This document shows, one piece after another, positions 1-7,645 of a DNA stretch of 64,000 nt (its first letter is position 1; the number at the start of each line of letters is the position of its first letter). Under the pieces are notes generated by a model. The model worked only from the letters and a program-made list of their open reading frames with translations. It did no database searches and was not told the origin of the DNA. The stretch spans positions 1 to 64,000 of the forward strand of contig CACHCR010000002.1 of the NCBI GenBank assembly GCA_902578385.1. The letters run 5' to 3'. The position numbers were made by a program, and so were the translations under genes. The stretch is from an uncultured Fidelibacterota bacterium. GTDB taxonomy: Bacteria; Fidelibacterota; Marinisomatia; Marinisomatales; Marinisomataceae.

Positions 1-260
1 TTTTTCAGTCTTTAAGACAAGCTATTGACGGAATTATAAATATTGAAGTTGATAAAAATGTTTTAATTAAACGTTTGGTTGAAAGGGCAAAAAACTCAGG
101 AAGAGCTGATGATACAGAAGAAGTGATTATAAATCGCCAAAATGTTTATTCAGAATTAACTGCCCCATTGATTGAATTTTATCAGAGCGATATAATCAGT
201 ATCGATGGAGATGGTTCAATTGAAAAAGTCACCGAAAGAATCTTAAAGCGTATTCACTAA
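1..260 (+). CDS. adk: Adenylate kinase, C-terminal part (5' end outside window)
   Basis: The reading frame is open from base 3 and ends at TAA 258-260. Adenylate kinase interconverts ATP+AMP and 2 ADP in the cytoplasm. The visible part contains the conserved SGRADDTEEVIINR stretch followed by the NVYSELTAPLIEFY helix and a terminal IDGDGSIEKV segment, all typical of the family C-terminus. The residues before SGRADD (LIKRLVERAKN) show the short-lid form without the zinc-type LID domain, as is common in Bacteroidetes and cyanobacteria. The stop codon overlaps the coaE start (TAATG), so the two are probably translationally coupled. Confidence 0.93.
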   Translation, partial: FQSLRQAIDGIINIEVDKNVLIKRLVERAKNSGRADDTEEVIINRQNVYSELTAPLIEFYQSDIISIDGDGSIEKVTERILKRIH

Positions 261-850
261 TGAAAGTAGTTGGAATTACTGGTGGAATAGCATCAGGGAA
301 AAGTACTGTATCTTCTTATTTACAAAACAAATATCAGGCATATATTTTTGATGCTGACAAAGAAGCAAAACTGATACTGAATTCAAAACTTATATCAGAA
401 AAAATTTATAAAGCATTCCCGGGTCTTTTAGATTTATCTAAAACTTCAATTGCAAATGAGGCTTTTAAAAATCAAAAATCGCAAAGAAAAATAAACGATA
501 TTATTCATCCTGCTATAAGTGATTTAATTTTGGAAAGAATTAATGATAAGAAAAAATCACATACTTTATTTGTAATTGATGCTGCACTAATAATAGAATC
601 TGGGGTTTTTAAGAAACATCGAGAAAGTGGGTCTAAATTAATTTTAATATCTGCAGATAAAGATACAAGATTACAAAGAGCTTTAGAAAGAAGTAATTTA
701 TCTGAACAAACAATTAATGATCGAATGAAATTACAAATGAAAGATAGCGAAAAAATTAAACATGTAGATTATATTATCGAAAATAACTCAACAAAATCTG
801 AACTTTATAATAGTGTAGATAAAATAATTAAAACAATAATGCATGAGTAA
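260..850 (+). CDS. coaE: Dephospho-CoA kinase
   Basis: This 196-residue cytoplasmic enzyme catalyses the last step of coenzyme A synthesis, phosphorylating dephospho-CoA with ATP. The P-loop GITGGIASGKST lies at about residues 5-16, followed by the FDADKEAK segment (usually DAD) and an INDIIHPAI segment that matches the conserved HP of CoaE. Length is normal for the family. The ATG overlaps the adk stop codon by one base, and the 3' end overlaps the following lipoprotein start by eight bases, so it sits in a tight operon. Confidence 0.93.
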   Translation: MKVVGITGGIASGKSTVSSYLQNKYQAYIFDADKEAKLILNSKLISEKIYKAFPGLLDLSKTSIANEAFKNQKSQRKINDIIHPAISDLILERINDKKKSHTLFVIDAALIIESGVFKKHRESGSKLILISADKDTRLQRALERSNLSEQTINDRMKLQMKDSEKIKHVDYIIENNSTKSELYNSVDKIIKTIMHE

Positions 851-1814
851 TTTATTTAAAATATTATTTCTTTATTTATTAATAATTGGTTGTGCTTCTG
901 ATGTCAACTCCGAAGATATTTTAGCTAGTGATGAATCTGGTAATGGAAATGGAGGCGGATTTACTGGTGGCGGAAATGAAACAATACCAGAATTGAATGT
1001 CGAATTAATTACCACTTATAATGAACAGACAGCATCCTTCTCTACATCATTTGGGAATTATCAAAGAAGCTTTATTGTTCATGTACCGCCCAATTTCGAC
1101 TTTGAAACGCAATCTTTACCACTAGTATTTGTTTTACATGGCTATACAGGTCAAGCTCCAATTATAAGACAATATTCTGGTTTTGATCAAATTTCAGATC
1201 AAGAGAATTTTATTGTGGTTTATGTACAGGGCACTACTGACGCGTTTGGTAATACTGGATGGAATGTAAATGTCGTACCAACATTTAACTTAGTAGATGA
1301 TGTAGGTCTTTTTAAAGCTTTAATAAAATACTTCAAAGCAAACTACAATATTGATAGTTCAAAGATATTTTCAACAGGAATGTCTTTAGGAGGATTTATG
1401 AGTTACAGATTAGCATGCGAACTTAATGAAATAAATAGTATAGGATCTGTTACAGGCTCAATGGCTGGCTATTACGATTGTAATCCACCTAAAAAAACTG
1501 GTACAATTCATTTTCATGGTACCTCCGATGGAACAGTCCCTTATGATGGAGTTGAATGGAGTTTGTCAGCTCGAGATGCACACGATTTTTGGAAAGTTCA
1601 CAATTCGTGTAATTCACAAACAGAAATTAATCTACCTGATTTTAATGGAGATGGAAGAATTACTAAAAGATTGATTTCTTATAACTGTGATGAAAATAAA
1701 GCAGTTGAATTATATTCCTTGGAAGGTGAAGGACATATATGGTGGAATCGGGCATGGGGACACGATATAAATACATCAGAATTAATTTGGCAGTTTTTTA
1801 AAAACCAACAATGA
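843..1814 (+). CDS. Secreted lipoprotein esterase, PHB-depolymerase/LpqC-like alpha/beta hydrolase
   Basis: The 323-residue product starts with a lipoprotein signal (hydrophobic residues 4-16, lipobox IIGC with Cys17), then a Gly/Asn/Glu-rich linker. The alpha/beta-hydrolase core shows VLHGYTG (oxyanion region), the nucleophile elbow GMSLGG, an HGTSDGTVPY segment likely to carry the acid residue, and the histidine in EGEGHIWW. This is the pattern of polyhydroxybutyrate depolymerase/feruloyl-esterase-like secreted hydrolases; the true substrate cannot be told. A DFNGDGR loop near residue 268 resembles a calcium-binding loop. A paralogue is encoded convergently at 2388-3281. The ATG overlaps the end of coaE. 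Confidence 0.8.
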   Translation: MSNLFKILFLYLLIIGCASDVNSEDILASDESGNGNGGGFTGGGNETIPELNVELITTYNEQTASFSTSFGNYQRSFIVHVPPNFDFETQSLPLVFVLHGYTGQAPIIRQYSGFDQISDQENFIVVYVQGTTDAFGNTGWNVNVVPTFNLVDDVGLFKALIKYFKANYNIDSSKIFSTGMSLGGFMSYRLACELNEINSIGSVTGSMAGYYDCNPPKKTGTIHFHGTSDGTVPYDGVEWSLSARDAHDFWKVHNSCNSQTEINLPDFNGDGRITKRLISYNCDENKAVELYSLEGEGHIWWNRAWGHDINTSELIWQFFKNQQ

Positions 1815-2395
1815 TTACTAAAAATCATAGAATTTTTTTATCTAAAGCTGACAAGACATTAAAAAAAATAATTGAAGATAATAAAATTCCAAAGATTTCA
1901 AAATCTCAAGATTTTGTACTTGATTTATATAAGTATATAATTTTTCAGCAAATTTCAACCAAAGCAGGAAATAGCATTTTTAATAGATTTATAAAATATT
2001 ATAAAAATAATAAAGACAGCATATCTGGGTGGAATGATAGTGAGTGGAAAAGTATCGGTTTATCAATTCAAAAGAAAAATTATATAGAAAATATATTTTT
2101 TGAAAAAAAAGATATATACGCTCTAAATAAAAGTAATGATATAGATTACATTCGAAATCAACTAATTAAAATCAAAGGAGTTGGTAATTGGACAATCGAT
2201 ATGTTTTTGATTTTTTCAAAAGGAGAGGTCAATATTTTTCCAAAGGGAGATTTGGCGTTAATTAACGTTATTAAAAAAAAATATCAAGTCGATTCTATGG
2301 ATCAAATTCTTGAAATAGCTAATAAGTGGTCACCTTATAAGACTATAGCAACTTTATATTTATGGGAATCTTTGGAAGACGACTTTCCTAATTAA
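1811..2395 (+). CDS. HhH-GPD DNA glycosylase, AlkA (3-methyladenine glycosylase II)-like
   Basis: This 194-residue protein belongs to the HhH-GPD base-excision repair family. The hairpin IKGVGNWTIDMFLIF (about residues 117-131) matches AlkA-type glycosylases, and FPKGD a little downstream supplies the expected catalytic Asp. No C-terminal Cys cluster is present, so a MutY/Nth-type iron-sulfur enzyme is unlikely. It probably removes alkylated bases. The N-terminal AlkA domain is missing, as in short AlkA proteins. The start overlaps the preceding stop (ATGA) and the 3' end overlaps the convergent esterase gene by eight bases. Confidence 0.8.
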   Translation: MITKNHRIFLSKADKTLKKIIEDNKIPKISKSQDFVLDLYKYIIFQQISTKAGNSIFNRFIKYYKNNKDSISGWNDSEWKSIGLSIQKKNYIENIFFEKKDIYALNKSNDIDYIRNQLIKIKGVGNWTIDMFLIFSKGEVNIFPKGDLALINVIKKKYQVDSMDQILEIANKWSPYKTIATLYLWESLEDDFPN

Positions 2396-3281
2396 AGTCT
2401 GATAATTTATATTTTAGAAAAAAATCAACCAATTCCTTGCTAGAATTTATTTCATGATTGTTCTTTCCAAAAAATAATTTGAGGAAAAGCCAATCCGCAA
2501 TAGGAGAACCAAGCCATAGATGTCCACCATTTACCACTTTTAAATGAATCACTTTTGTATCAGAATTGTCTTTAGTGTAAGTATATCTTTCAACAGTTGT
2601 ACGATCTTTTTTATGAACATCTTCTATATTTTCAACTACTATTTTATCTAATTGATTGTATTTAGCCCAATAATTAACTGATTCTATTGTACTCAAAAAA
2701 TCTCCATCCGAAATATTATATTTTTGCAATCTATCTTTAGTGCCATGAATATGAATTAAAGGAATTTCTCTATCTATGTTACACAATCTGTTTTCATTAA
2801 TACTAAAATTTCCTCCAACAGATCCAAATGCAGCTATTTTATTCGATAGGCCACACATAAGCTCGTAAGAGAAGGTACCACCATTTGAAAATCCACAAGC
2901 ATATATACGATTAGAATCGATATTATATTTTGATGAGACTGAATCAATAAGTGCATTTACAAAACCAATATCATTTTCATCATTCAACATCGCTTTACCT
3001 ACGTTCCATGATCTTTTAACACCTTCAGGGTAAATTACTCCCATGCCATTTTGATGAGCGTAATTATCCATTTGTGAAAATCCTTGCTGGTCAATTGCAT
3101 GACTTAAAAAACCATGAAAATTAATAATTATAGGAAAAGGTTCTGATGTATCTTCAGGTAATGAAACATAGTATTCCCTTATCTTTTCGTCAAAATTAAT
3201 TATTTCTTTTTTAGAAGCTGTTTTGTCTTTAGCCCCACCTAATAGAAAAAACGCAATAAAAAATATTAAGATTTTATTCAT
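2388..3281 (-). CDS. Secreted PHB-depolymerase/LpqC-like esterase (second paralogue)
   Basis: The 297-residue protein has an N-terminal signal-like hydrophobic segment (residues 3-16) without a lipobox Cys. The core shows INFHGF, a GFSNGG nucleophile elbow preceded by YACG, an HGTKDRLQ segment and GGHLW with the likely catalytic His. Motif order is the same as in the lipoprotein esterase at 843-1814, so the two look like paralogues, one anchored and one released or periplasmic. It is the second gene of a minus-strand pair, starting three bases after the amidinotransferase-fold gene. Substrate is unknown. Confidence 0.75.
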   Translation of the reverse strand: MNKILIFFIAFFLLGGAKDKTASKKEIINFDEKIREYYVSLPEDTSEPFPIIINFHGFLSHAIDQQGFSQMDNYAHQNGMGVIYPEGVKRSWNVGKAMLNDENDIGFVNALIDSVSSKYNIDSNRIYACGFSNGGTFSYELMCGLSNKIAAFGSVGGNFSINENRLCNIDREIPLIHIHGTKDRLQKYNISDGDFLSTIESVNYWAKYNQLDKIVVENIEDVHKKDRTTVERYTYTKDNSDTKVIHLKVVNGGHLWLGSPIADWLFLKLFFGKNNHEINSSKELVDFFLKYKLSDFN

Positions 3282-3283
3282 AA

Positions 3284-4168
3284 TTAAAATAGTTCATTGG
3301 TCAGACAATGAACCGAACCTCCACTTAAGTTAAATTGAGACACGTTAGCATAATCAAAAATTATGTTATTTGATAAAGCAAAATCTGATATTTGCTTTTG
3401 ATTTAAGTTTTTACTTCCAATGAAAAGTCCTGGAAGGGTAAGGCCATTCATTGCTGTTCTAAAACTTAATGATGAATCGATATCTTGATGTTCAATCTCA
3501 ATTAGCTCCCATTGATTTAATCTACAAATGCTTCTTAAATCATTTATTTCTTTATCGGTAAAAACTTCACGAGCACATATTAGTCCAATGCATTCATATT
3601 CATCATTAAAAATAGGAGAAATTGAAGTATCTAAATGGTAACCACTTGAATTTATAATGTGAAGGCTAGACACTTTAAGCTTTTCTGCCATTTGCTCTGC
3701 TCCGCTAAGGTTATTTCTGCCTTGACCTGCTAACAAAATATTTTCTTTGGGAAGAAAGAAGAATTCTCCACCCTCAGCTATGCAATTCTCATCTAGAAAT
3801 GAAACATTATATTGCAAATCATTTAAAGTGGAAATAACATATTTTCCTTCCTTCATTCTTTCAAAAAGTTTCATATTACACATTACAATATCTTTATTTG
3901 TATTGCAGAGAAAATGATCACGCATAAAAACAAAGTCATATTTTTTATTAATTTCTATTTCTTTTCCAAAAGGAATAATTATTACATCAAGTGAATACTT
4001 CTGAAGTATCGCTGTTAGATTGTCATGCTCTTTTTTTAATAAATCCTGATTAGGTATTGCTCCATTACTCATCATATCGTTATCATGATATGCAACTATC
4101 CCATTATTCCACCAGCCGTTTTGAGGAAGAGAGCTAATAGCAATTTTTATTTTTTTAAGATCATTCAT
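3284..4168 (-). CDS. Amidinotransferase/arginine-deiminase superfamily hydrolase
   Basis: The product (294 residues from the ATG at 4168; a TTG lies two codons upstream) has the guanidino-modifying enzyme signature: FMRDHF, the AEGGEFFFL segment, a YHLDTSISP segment with the catalytic His, and near the C-terminus LSGGSVHCLTNEL with the nucleophilic Cys. Members deiminate or hydrolyse arginine, methylarginines or related guanidines (arginine deiminase, DDAH) or transfer amidino groups. All catalytic motifs look intact, so it is probably active on a guanidino compound. Which one is not visible; DDAH-like is my first guess. It leads a two-gene operon with an esterase. Confidence 0.75.
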   Translation of the reverse strand: MNDLKKIKIAISSLPQNGWWNNGIVAYHDNDMMSNGAIPNQDLLKKEHDNLTAILQKYSLDVIIIPFGKEIEINKKYDFVFMRDHFLCNTNKDIVMCNMKLFERMKEGKYVISTLNDLQYNVSFLDENCIAEGGEFFFLPKENILLAGQGRNNLSGAEQMAEKLKVSSLHIINSSGYHLDTSISPIFNDEYECIGLICAREVFTDKEINDLRSICRLNQWELIEIEHQDIDSSLSFRTAMNGLTLPGLFIGSKNLNQKQISDFALSNNIIFDYANVSQFNLSGGSVHCLTNELF

Positions 4169-4219
4169 TTGCAAAAACTTACAATTTTTATATTAACATT
4201 ATAAGATTAAATTATATGA

Positions 4220-4942
4220 GTGAATAAAGATATTTTAACAGTAAAAGACCTAAACAAATATTTGCCTGCTCTTAAGACAGAGGTTGATATCTATTTTAAG
4301 GAAAAATTAAGCGAAGGTTTATTTAAGTCAGATGCATTGGTAGGATTAAAAAAAATCCCAAGTGAATCAGTAGATTTAATTGTTACTGAACCATCATTGG
4401 ATCCAAGTAATCCATTGTCATATTCAGCGTACATTAAATGGATAGAAGAATGGGTTGCAGAATGTAAAAGAGTTTTAACAACAAGCGGTTCCATATATAT
4501 TATTTGCCCTTGGGAATCCTCATCCTTATATCATTCTGTATTAGGAAAGAATTTTATTGTACAGTCCAGAATAACAGCTGAAAGACAAATAGAAAATATT
4601 GAGCTATCGCAGTGGAAAAACAAGATTTCTGATATTTGGTTTGCAACAAAAACAAACGACTATATTTTTAATCAGAATTATATTGTTAATGGTAAAAATA
4701 TTAACAATCCAACCCCGGAAGAAATAAAAGACAACTTATGGTTCCATTTAGATTATGAAGAAATTGTTCATCGGATTATCAAAGCAAGCAGTTTTAAGCT
4801 AAATTGGATTCTTGATCCATTTATGAATGTTGGGGCAGTCGGAGTTGTAGCTAAAAAGCGAGGAAGAAGATTCATTGGATTTGAGTCTAATCAAGATCAA
4901 ATACTGTTGGCAATGAAAACAATAAATGAAAGAGAAAATTAA
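4220..4942 (+). CDS. N4/N6 DNA methyltransferase-like protein with degenerate motifs
   Basis: The 240-residue protein has the overall layout of a beta-class amino-methyltransferase: SVDLIV followed by motif IV, a CKRVL..GSIYI strand, FATKTNDYIFN, and a C-terminal motif I region DPFMNVGAVGVVAKK followed by RRFIGFE. Motif IV, normally DPPY, reads EPSL, and the SAM-binding FxGxGTT loop has lost its GSGTT core. It may be catalytically dead or use another chemistry. GTG at 4220 is the only reasonable start: an in-frame stop lies directly upstream and no ATG follows in the N-terminal part. No restriction enzyme is adjacent. The stop overlaps yqeY (TAATG). Confidence 0.7.
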   Translation: MNKDILTVKDLNKYLPALKTEVDIYFKEKLSEGLFKSDALVGLKKIPSESVDLIVTEPSLDPSNPLSYSAYIKWIEEWVAECKRVLTTSGSIYIICPWESSSLYHSVLGKNFIVQSRITAERQIENIELSQWKNKISDIWFATKTNDYIFNQNYIVNGKNINNPTPEEIKDNLWFHLDYEEIVHRIIKASSFKLNWILDPFMNVGAVGVVAKKRGRRFIGFESNQDQILLAMKTINEREN

Positions 4943-5379
4943 TGTTAAAGCAAATTGAAACAGATATGATGCAAGCCTTAAAAAATAAAGAGAAGGAAAA
5001 GGCTGGAGCTTTGAGATTGTTAATATCCAAATGTAAAAATAAATCTATTGAGCTGGGGCACGAATTATCTGAGCAAGAAGTTATTAAAGTTCTCCAAAGT
5101 GCCGCAAAACAACACAAAGAATCTATAAAAATGTATAAGCAGGGCAATAGAGAAGATTTAGTTAATACTGAAATGAAAGAATTAGAATTTGTAGAATCAT
5201 ACCTTCCTTCTATGATGAGCGAAGATGAAGTTAGATCATTAGTTGATTCTGTCATTAAGGAAGTGGATGCATCACAAATGTCAGATTTTGGTAAAGTTAT
5301 GCCTCAAGTTATGAAAAAAGGGGCAGGTAAGGTTGATGGAAACATGGCCCAGTCCATTGTAAAAGAATTATTGTCTTAG
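4942..5379 (+). CDS. YqeY/GatB-C-terminal-like domain protein
   Basis: This 145-residue protein matches the YqeY family throughout: the N-terminal helix pair with KEKEKAGALRLLISKCKN, the AAKQHKESIKMYKQGNREDLV segment, the LEFVESYLPSMMSEDEV motif and the glycine-rich C-terminus MKKGAGKVDGNMAQ. The fold resembles the tRNA-interacting tail of GatB, but a defined role is lacking; it is often found near dnaG and rpsU as here. ATG overlaps the upstream stop. The next gene, cvpA-like, begins two bases after its TAG stop. Confidence 0.9.
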   Translation: MLKQIETDMMQALKNKEKEKAGALRLLISKCKNKSIELGHELSEQEVIKVLQSAAKQHKESIKMYKQGNREDLVNTEMKELEFVESYLPSMMSEDEVRSLVDSVIKEVDASQMSDFGKVMPQVMKKGAGKVDGNMAQSIVKELLS

Positions 5380-5381
5380 AT

Positions 5382-5846
5382 ATGATTATAGATTTCCTTT
5401 TTTCAATGATTATTTTCATTATGAGTATCTTTGGAATGAGAAAAGGGTTCATTGAGTCTTTCACCGATTTTTTAAATTTAGTTGTTGGAATGTCAATTGC
5501 ATTATTGTTTTATGTAGATCTTTCATTTGTCATATCAAAATATATATCAATGAATGGAACTATTATTATCTTCTTTTCAATTGCATTAATTTTCCTATTA
5601 TCTCTTATAATACTTCGTTTGATAACCAGTCTTTTATTGTTTTTATTTGATGGTAGCATATCATCTTATAAAATACCTAATATGATTCTAGGATTTTTCC
5701 TTGGAGGCATTAAAGGAATTTTAAGCCTAGTTTTATTTTCAGGAATTTTTGAAAGATTCATTTCATTAAGATTGTATGAAATTTTATTTGAGCAGTCAAA
5801 AATACTTGTTTTACTGGAACCACTGAAAGACTATATTTTTAGTTGA
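5382..5846 (+). CDS. CvpA-family membrane protein
   Basis: The 154-residue protein is almost wholly hydrophobic, with four predicted transmembrane segments (about residues 2-20, 28-47, 58-84 and 98-120). The motif GMRKGFIESFTDFLNLVVG after the first helix and the LGGIKGILSLVL segment match the CvpA/colicin-V-production family. Family members lie in the inner membrane and are linked to envelope homeostasis; the molecular role is not established. It lies between yqeY and dnaG with overlapping ends (TGATG to dnaG), so the three form one operon. Confidence 0.8.
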   Translation: MIIDFLFSMIIFIMSIFGMRKGFIESFTDFLNLVVGMSIALLFYVDLSFVISKYISMNGTIIIFFSIALIFLLSLIILRLITSLLLFLFDGSISSYKIPNMILGFFLGGIKGILSLVLFSGIFERFISLRLYEILFEQSKILVLLEPLKDYIFS

Positions 5847-7588
5847 TGAGAAGAATAGCACAAGAAACAATAAATAGAGTTTTAGAAGAAGTAGATATCT
5901 TTGAAGTCATTTCACAGTATGTAGACCTTAAAAAAAGAGGTAAAAATTATTTTGGTTTAAGCCCTTTTCGATCTGAAACAAAGCCTTCATTTAGTGTAGC
6001 TCCAGATAAAAATATGTGGTATGATTTTGGATCAGGACAAGGTGGAAATGCTGTAGGATTTCTTATAGAATATGAAAAAATAAGTTTTTCTGAGGCAGTA
6101 CGTTCACTAGCTGAAAAATATAATATAGAAATTATTGAAGTCGGAGGTGAACAACAAAGTAACCTATATGATCAATTATATGAGATTCATAATCTCGCCA
6201 ATTTATTTTTTATGAATAACCTTTCTTCCAAAAAAGGATTAAAAGCTAAAAAATATTTAACTGAAAGATTATTTGATGATTCAATTATACAAAAGTTTAG
6301 CATTGGCTATGCTAGCGATTCATGGGATCAGCTATATAATGAATTAAATCAAAAGTTTGATAAAGATGTTATAGAAAAGTCAGGACTATTTTCTCAAAGC
6401 AAGAAAGGATTTATTGATCGATTTAGGAATAGAATTATATTTCCCTTTTTTAGCCCTTCGGGTAAGGTTATTGGATTTAGCGGAAGAAGTTTATCAGAAA
6501 AAGAAGATGTAAAATACTTGAATTCTCCTGAAACGCTTTTATTTCAAAAAAGTAAAGTTTTTTATGGTTCATATCAAACAATGCCTGAAATAAGAAAAAA
6601 GAATTATGTTCTACTAGTTGAAGGACAAACAGATTTTTTAAGACTATATGAAAAAGGATTTACTAATGTTCTAGCAACATCAGGTACAGCTTTTTCTTCT
6701 AAGCATGCTATAGCATTAAATAAATATACCAATCGTGTAATATTAACTTATGATTCAGATAATGCTGGGACTAATGCTGCAATTAGAACGGGCTATATTT
6801 TAATGCAAAATGGGTTTGAGGTAAGAGTTTTAGATTTAGGAAATGAATTAGACCCAGACGATTATTTTAAGCTAAAAGAAAATAATAATTCATCATTTCA
6901 GCAGTTAATTAAAGATGCTTCCCATCCTATAAATTATATTATTAATAAAAAAAATATTTTAAATCAGGGCGCTTCAGATAGATCAAAGTTTTTAAATGAG
7001 TCTATAGAAGAAATAAAGCTTGTTAATGATGTAATCATAAAAAATGATTTGGTAAAAAGGCTATCTAATGAACTTGGTGTTGATGAAAATGAGATTCTAA
7101 GTAGATTTGATAAAATCTCTTCCAAAAAGAGAGTTAAAGATGATAGCAATATCAAGGAAACATCAATTAGATTATATGATTCTAAATCTGATAAAGCACA
7201 GTTAGAAATCTTATCATTATTAATTCATAATTCTTCTTTAGCTAATGATATCACTTTATCTTTATTGGACAATAAGATATGCTATAATATCATTAAAACA
7301 ATTAAAGACAATCATCAAAAATACAATAATGTTGCTCAATTACTTGAATTGATTGGAGATAATCCTGAAGAAAGAAATTTAGTGGCGGCTCTTTCTGCTG
7401 AAGAAAAAACTGACAAAGATACAGAGTTGGTTGTATTAAATGATTGTATTAAGACTTTAGAAGATATATCAATTAAAAGAGAGATTAATAAAATCAGAAA
7501 TCAAATACGTATTGCTGAAGATAATGATAATTCTCTTGATACTAATTTGATTCGCAGGCTTGAAGAGCTTCAAAAAAAAGTTATATAA
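5846..7588 (+). CDS. dnaG: DNA primase (zinc-ligand-less form)
   Basis: DnaG synthesises RNA primers at the replication fork. The ATG at 5846 overlaps the cvpA stop; a TTG one codon upstream is the alternative. The N-terminal CHC2-type module is recognisable (NYFGLSPFRSETKPSFSV ... WYDFGSGQGGNAVGFL, about residues 32-70), but every zinc ligand is replaced (Ser, Arg, Asp, Ser instead of Cys, His, Cys, Cys). The catalytic core follows, with the TOPRIM motifs VEGQTD (about residue 257) and YDSDNAG (about 302). The C-terminal helicase-binding domain is divergent. Length of 580 residues is normal. A strong terminator follows immediately. Confidence 0.92.
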   Translation: MRRIAQETINRVLEEVDIFEVISQYVDLKKRGKNYFGLSPFRSETKPSFSVAPDKNMWYDFGSGQGGNAVGFLIEYEKISFSEAVRSLAEKYNIEIIEVGGEQQSNLYDQLYEIHNLANLFFMNNLSSKKGLKAKKYLTERLFDDSIIQKFSIGYASDSWDQLYNELNQKFDKDVIEKSGLFSQSKKGFIDRFRNRIIFPFFSPSGKVIGFSGRSLSEKEDVKYLNSPETLLFQKSKVFYGSYQTMPEIRKKNYVLLVEGQTDFLRLYEKGFTNVLATSGTAFSSKHAIALNKYTNRVILTYDSDNAGTNAAIRTGYILMQNGFEVRVLDLGNELDPDDYFKLKENNNSSFQQLIKDASHPINYIINKKNILNQGASDRSKFLNESIEEIKLVNDVIIKNDLVKRLSNELGVDENEILSRFDKISSKKRVKDDSNIKETSIRLYDSKSDKAQLEILSLLIHNSSLANDITLSLLDNKICYNIIKTIKDNHQKYNNVAQLLELIGDNPEERNLVAALSAEEKTDKDTELVVLNDCIKTLEDISIKREINKIRNQIRIAEDNDNSLDTNLIRRLEELQKKVI

Positions 7589-7620
7589 AATAAAAGCCCT
7601 CTGAAAAGAGGGCTTTTATT
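7589..7620. terminator. Bidirectional intrinsic terminator between dnaG and the TonB receptor
   Basis: A perfect stem with arms 7592-7601 (AAAAGCCCTC) and 7608-7617 (GAGGGCTTTT) closes a six-base loop. Flanking A and T runs extend the pairing and give a U-tract in both directions. It begins at the dnaG stop and lies 26 bases from the stop of the convergent receptor gene, so it can end both transcripts. Confidence 0.9.
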
Positions 7621-7645
7621 ATTTAATAATCAGATATTAGTCAAC

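Noticed and set aside
4220-4942. Active restriction-modification system
   Set aside because: No endonuclease or specificity gene is near and the methyltransferase motifs are degenerate.
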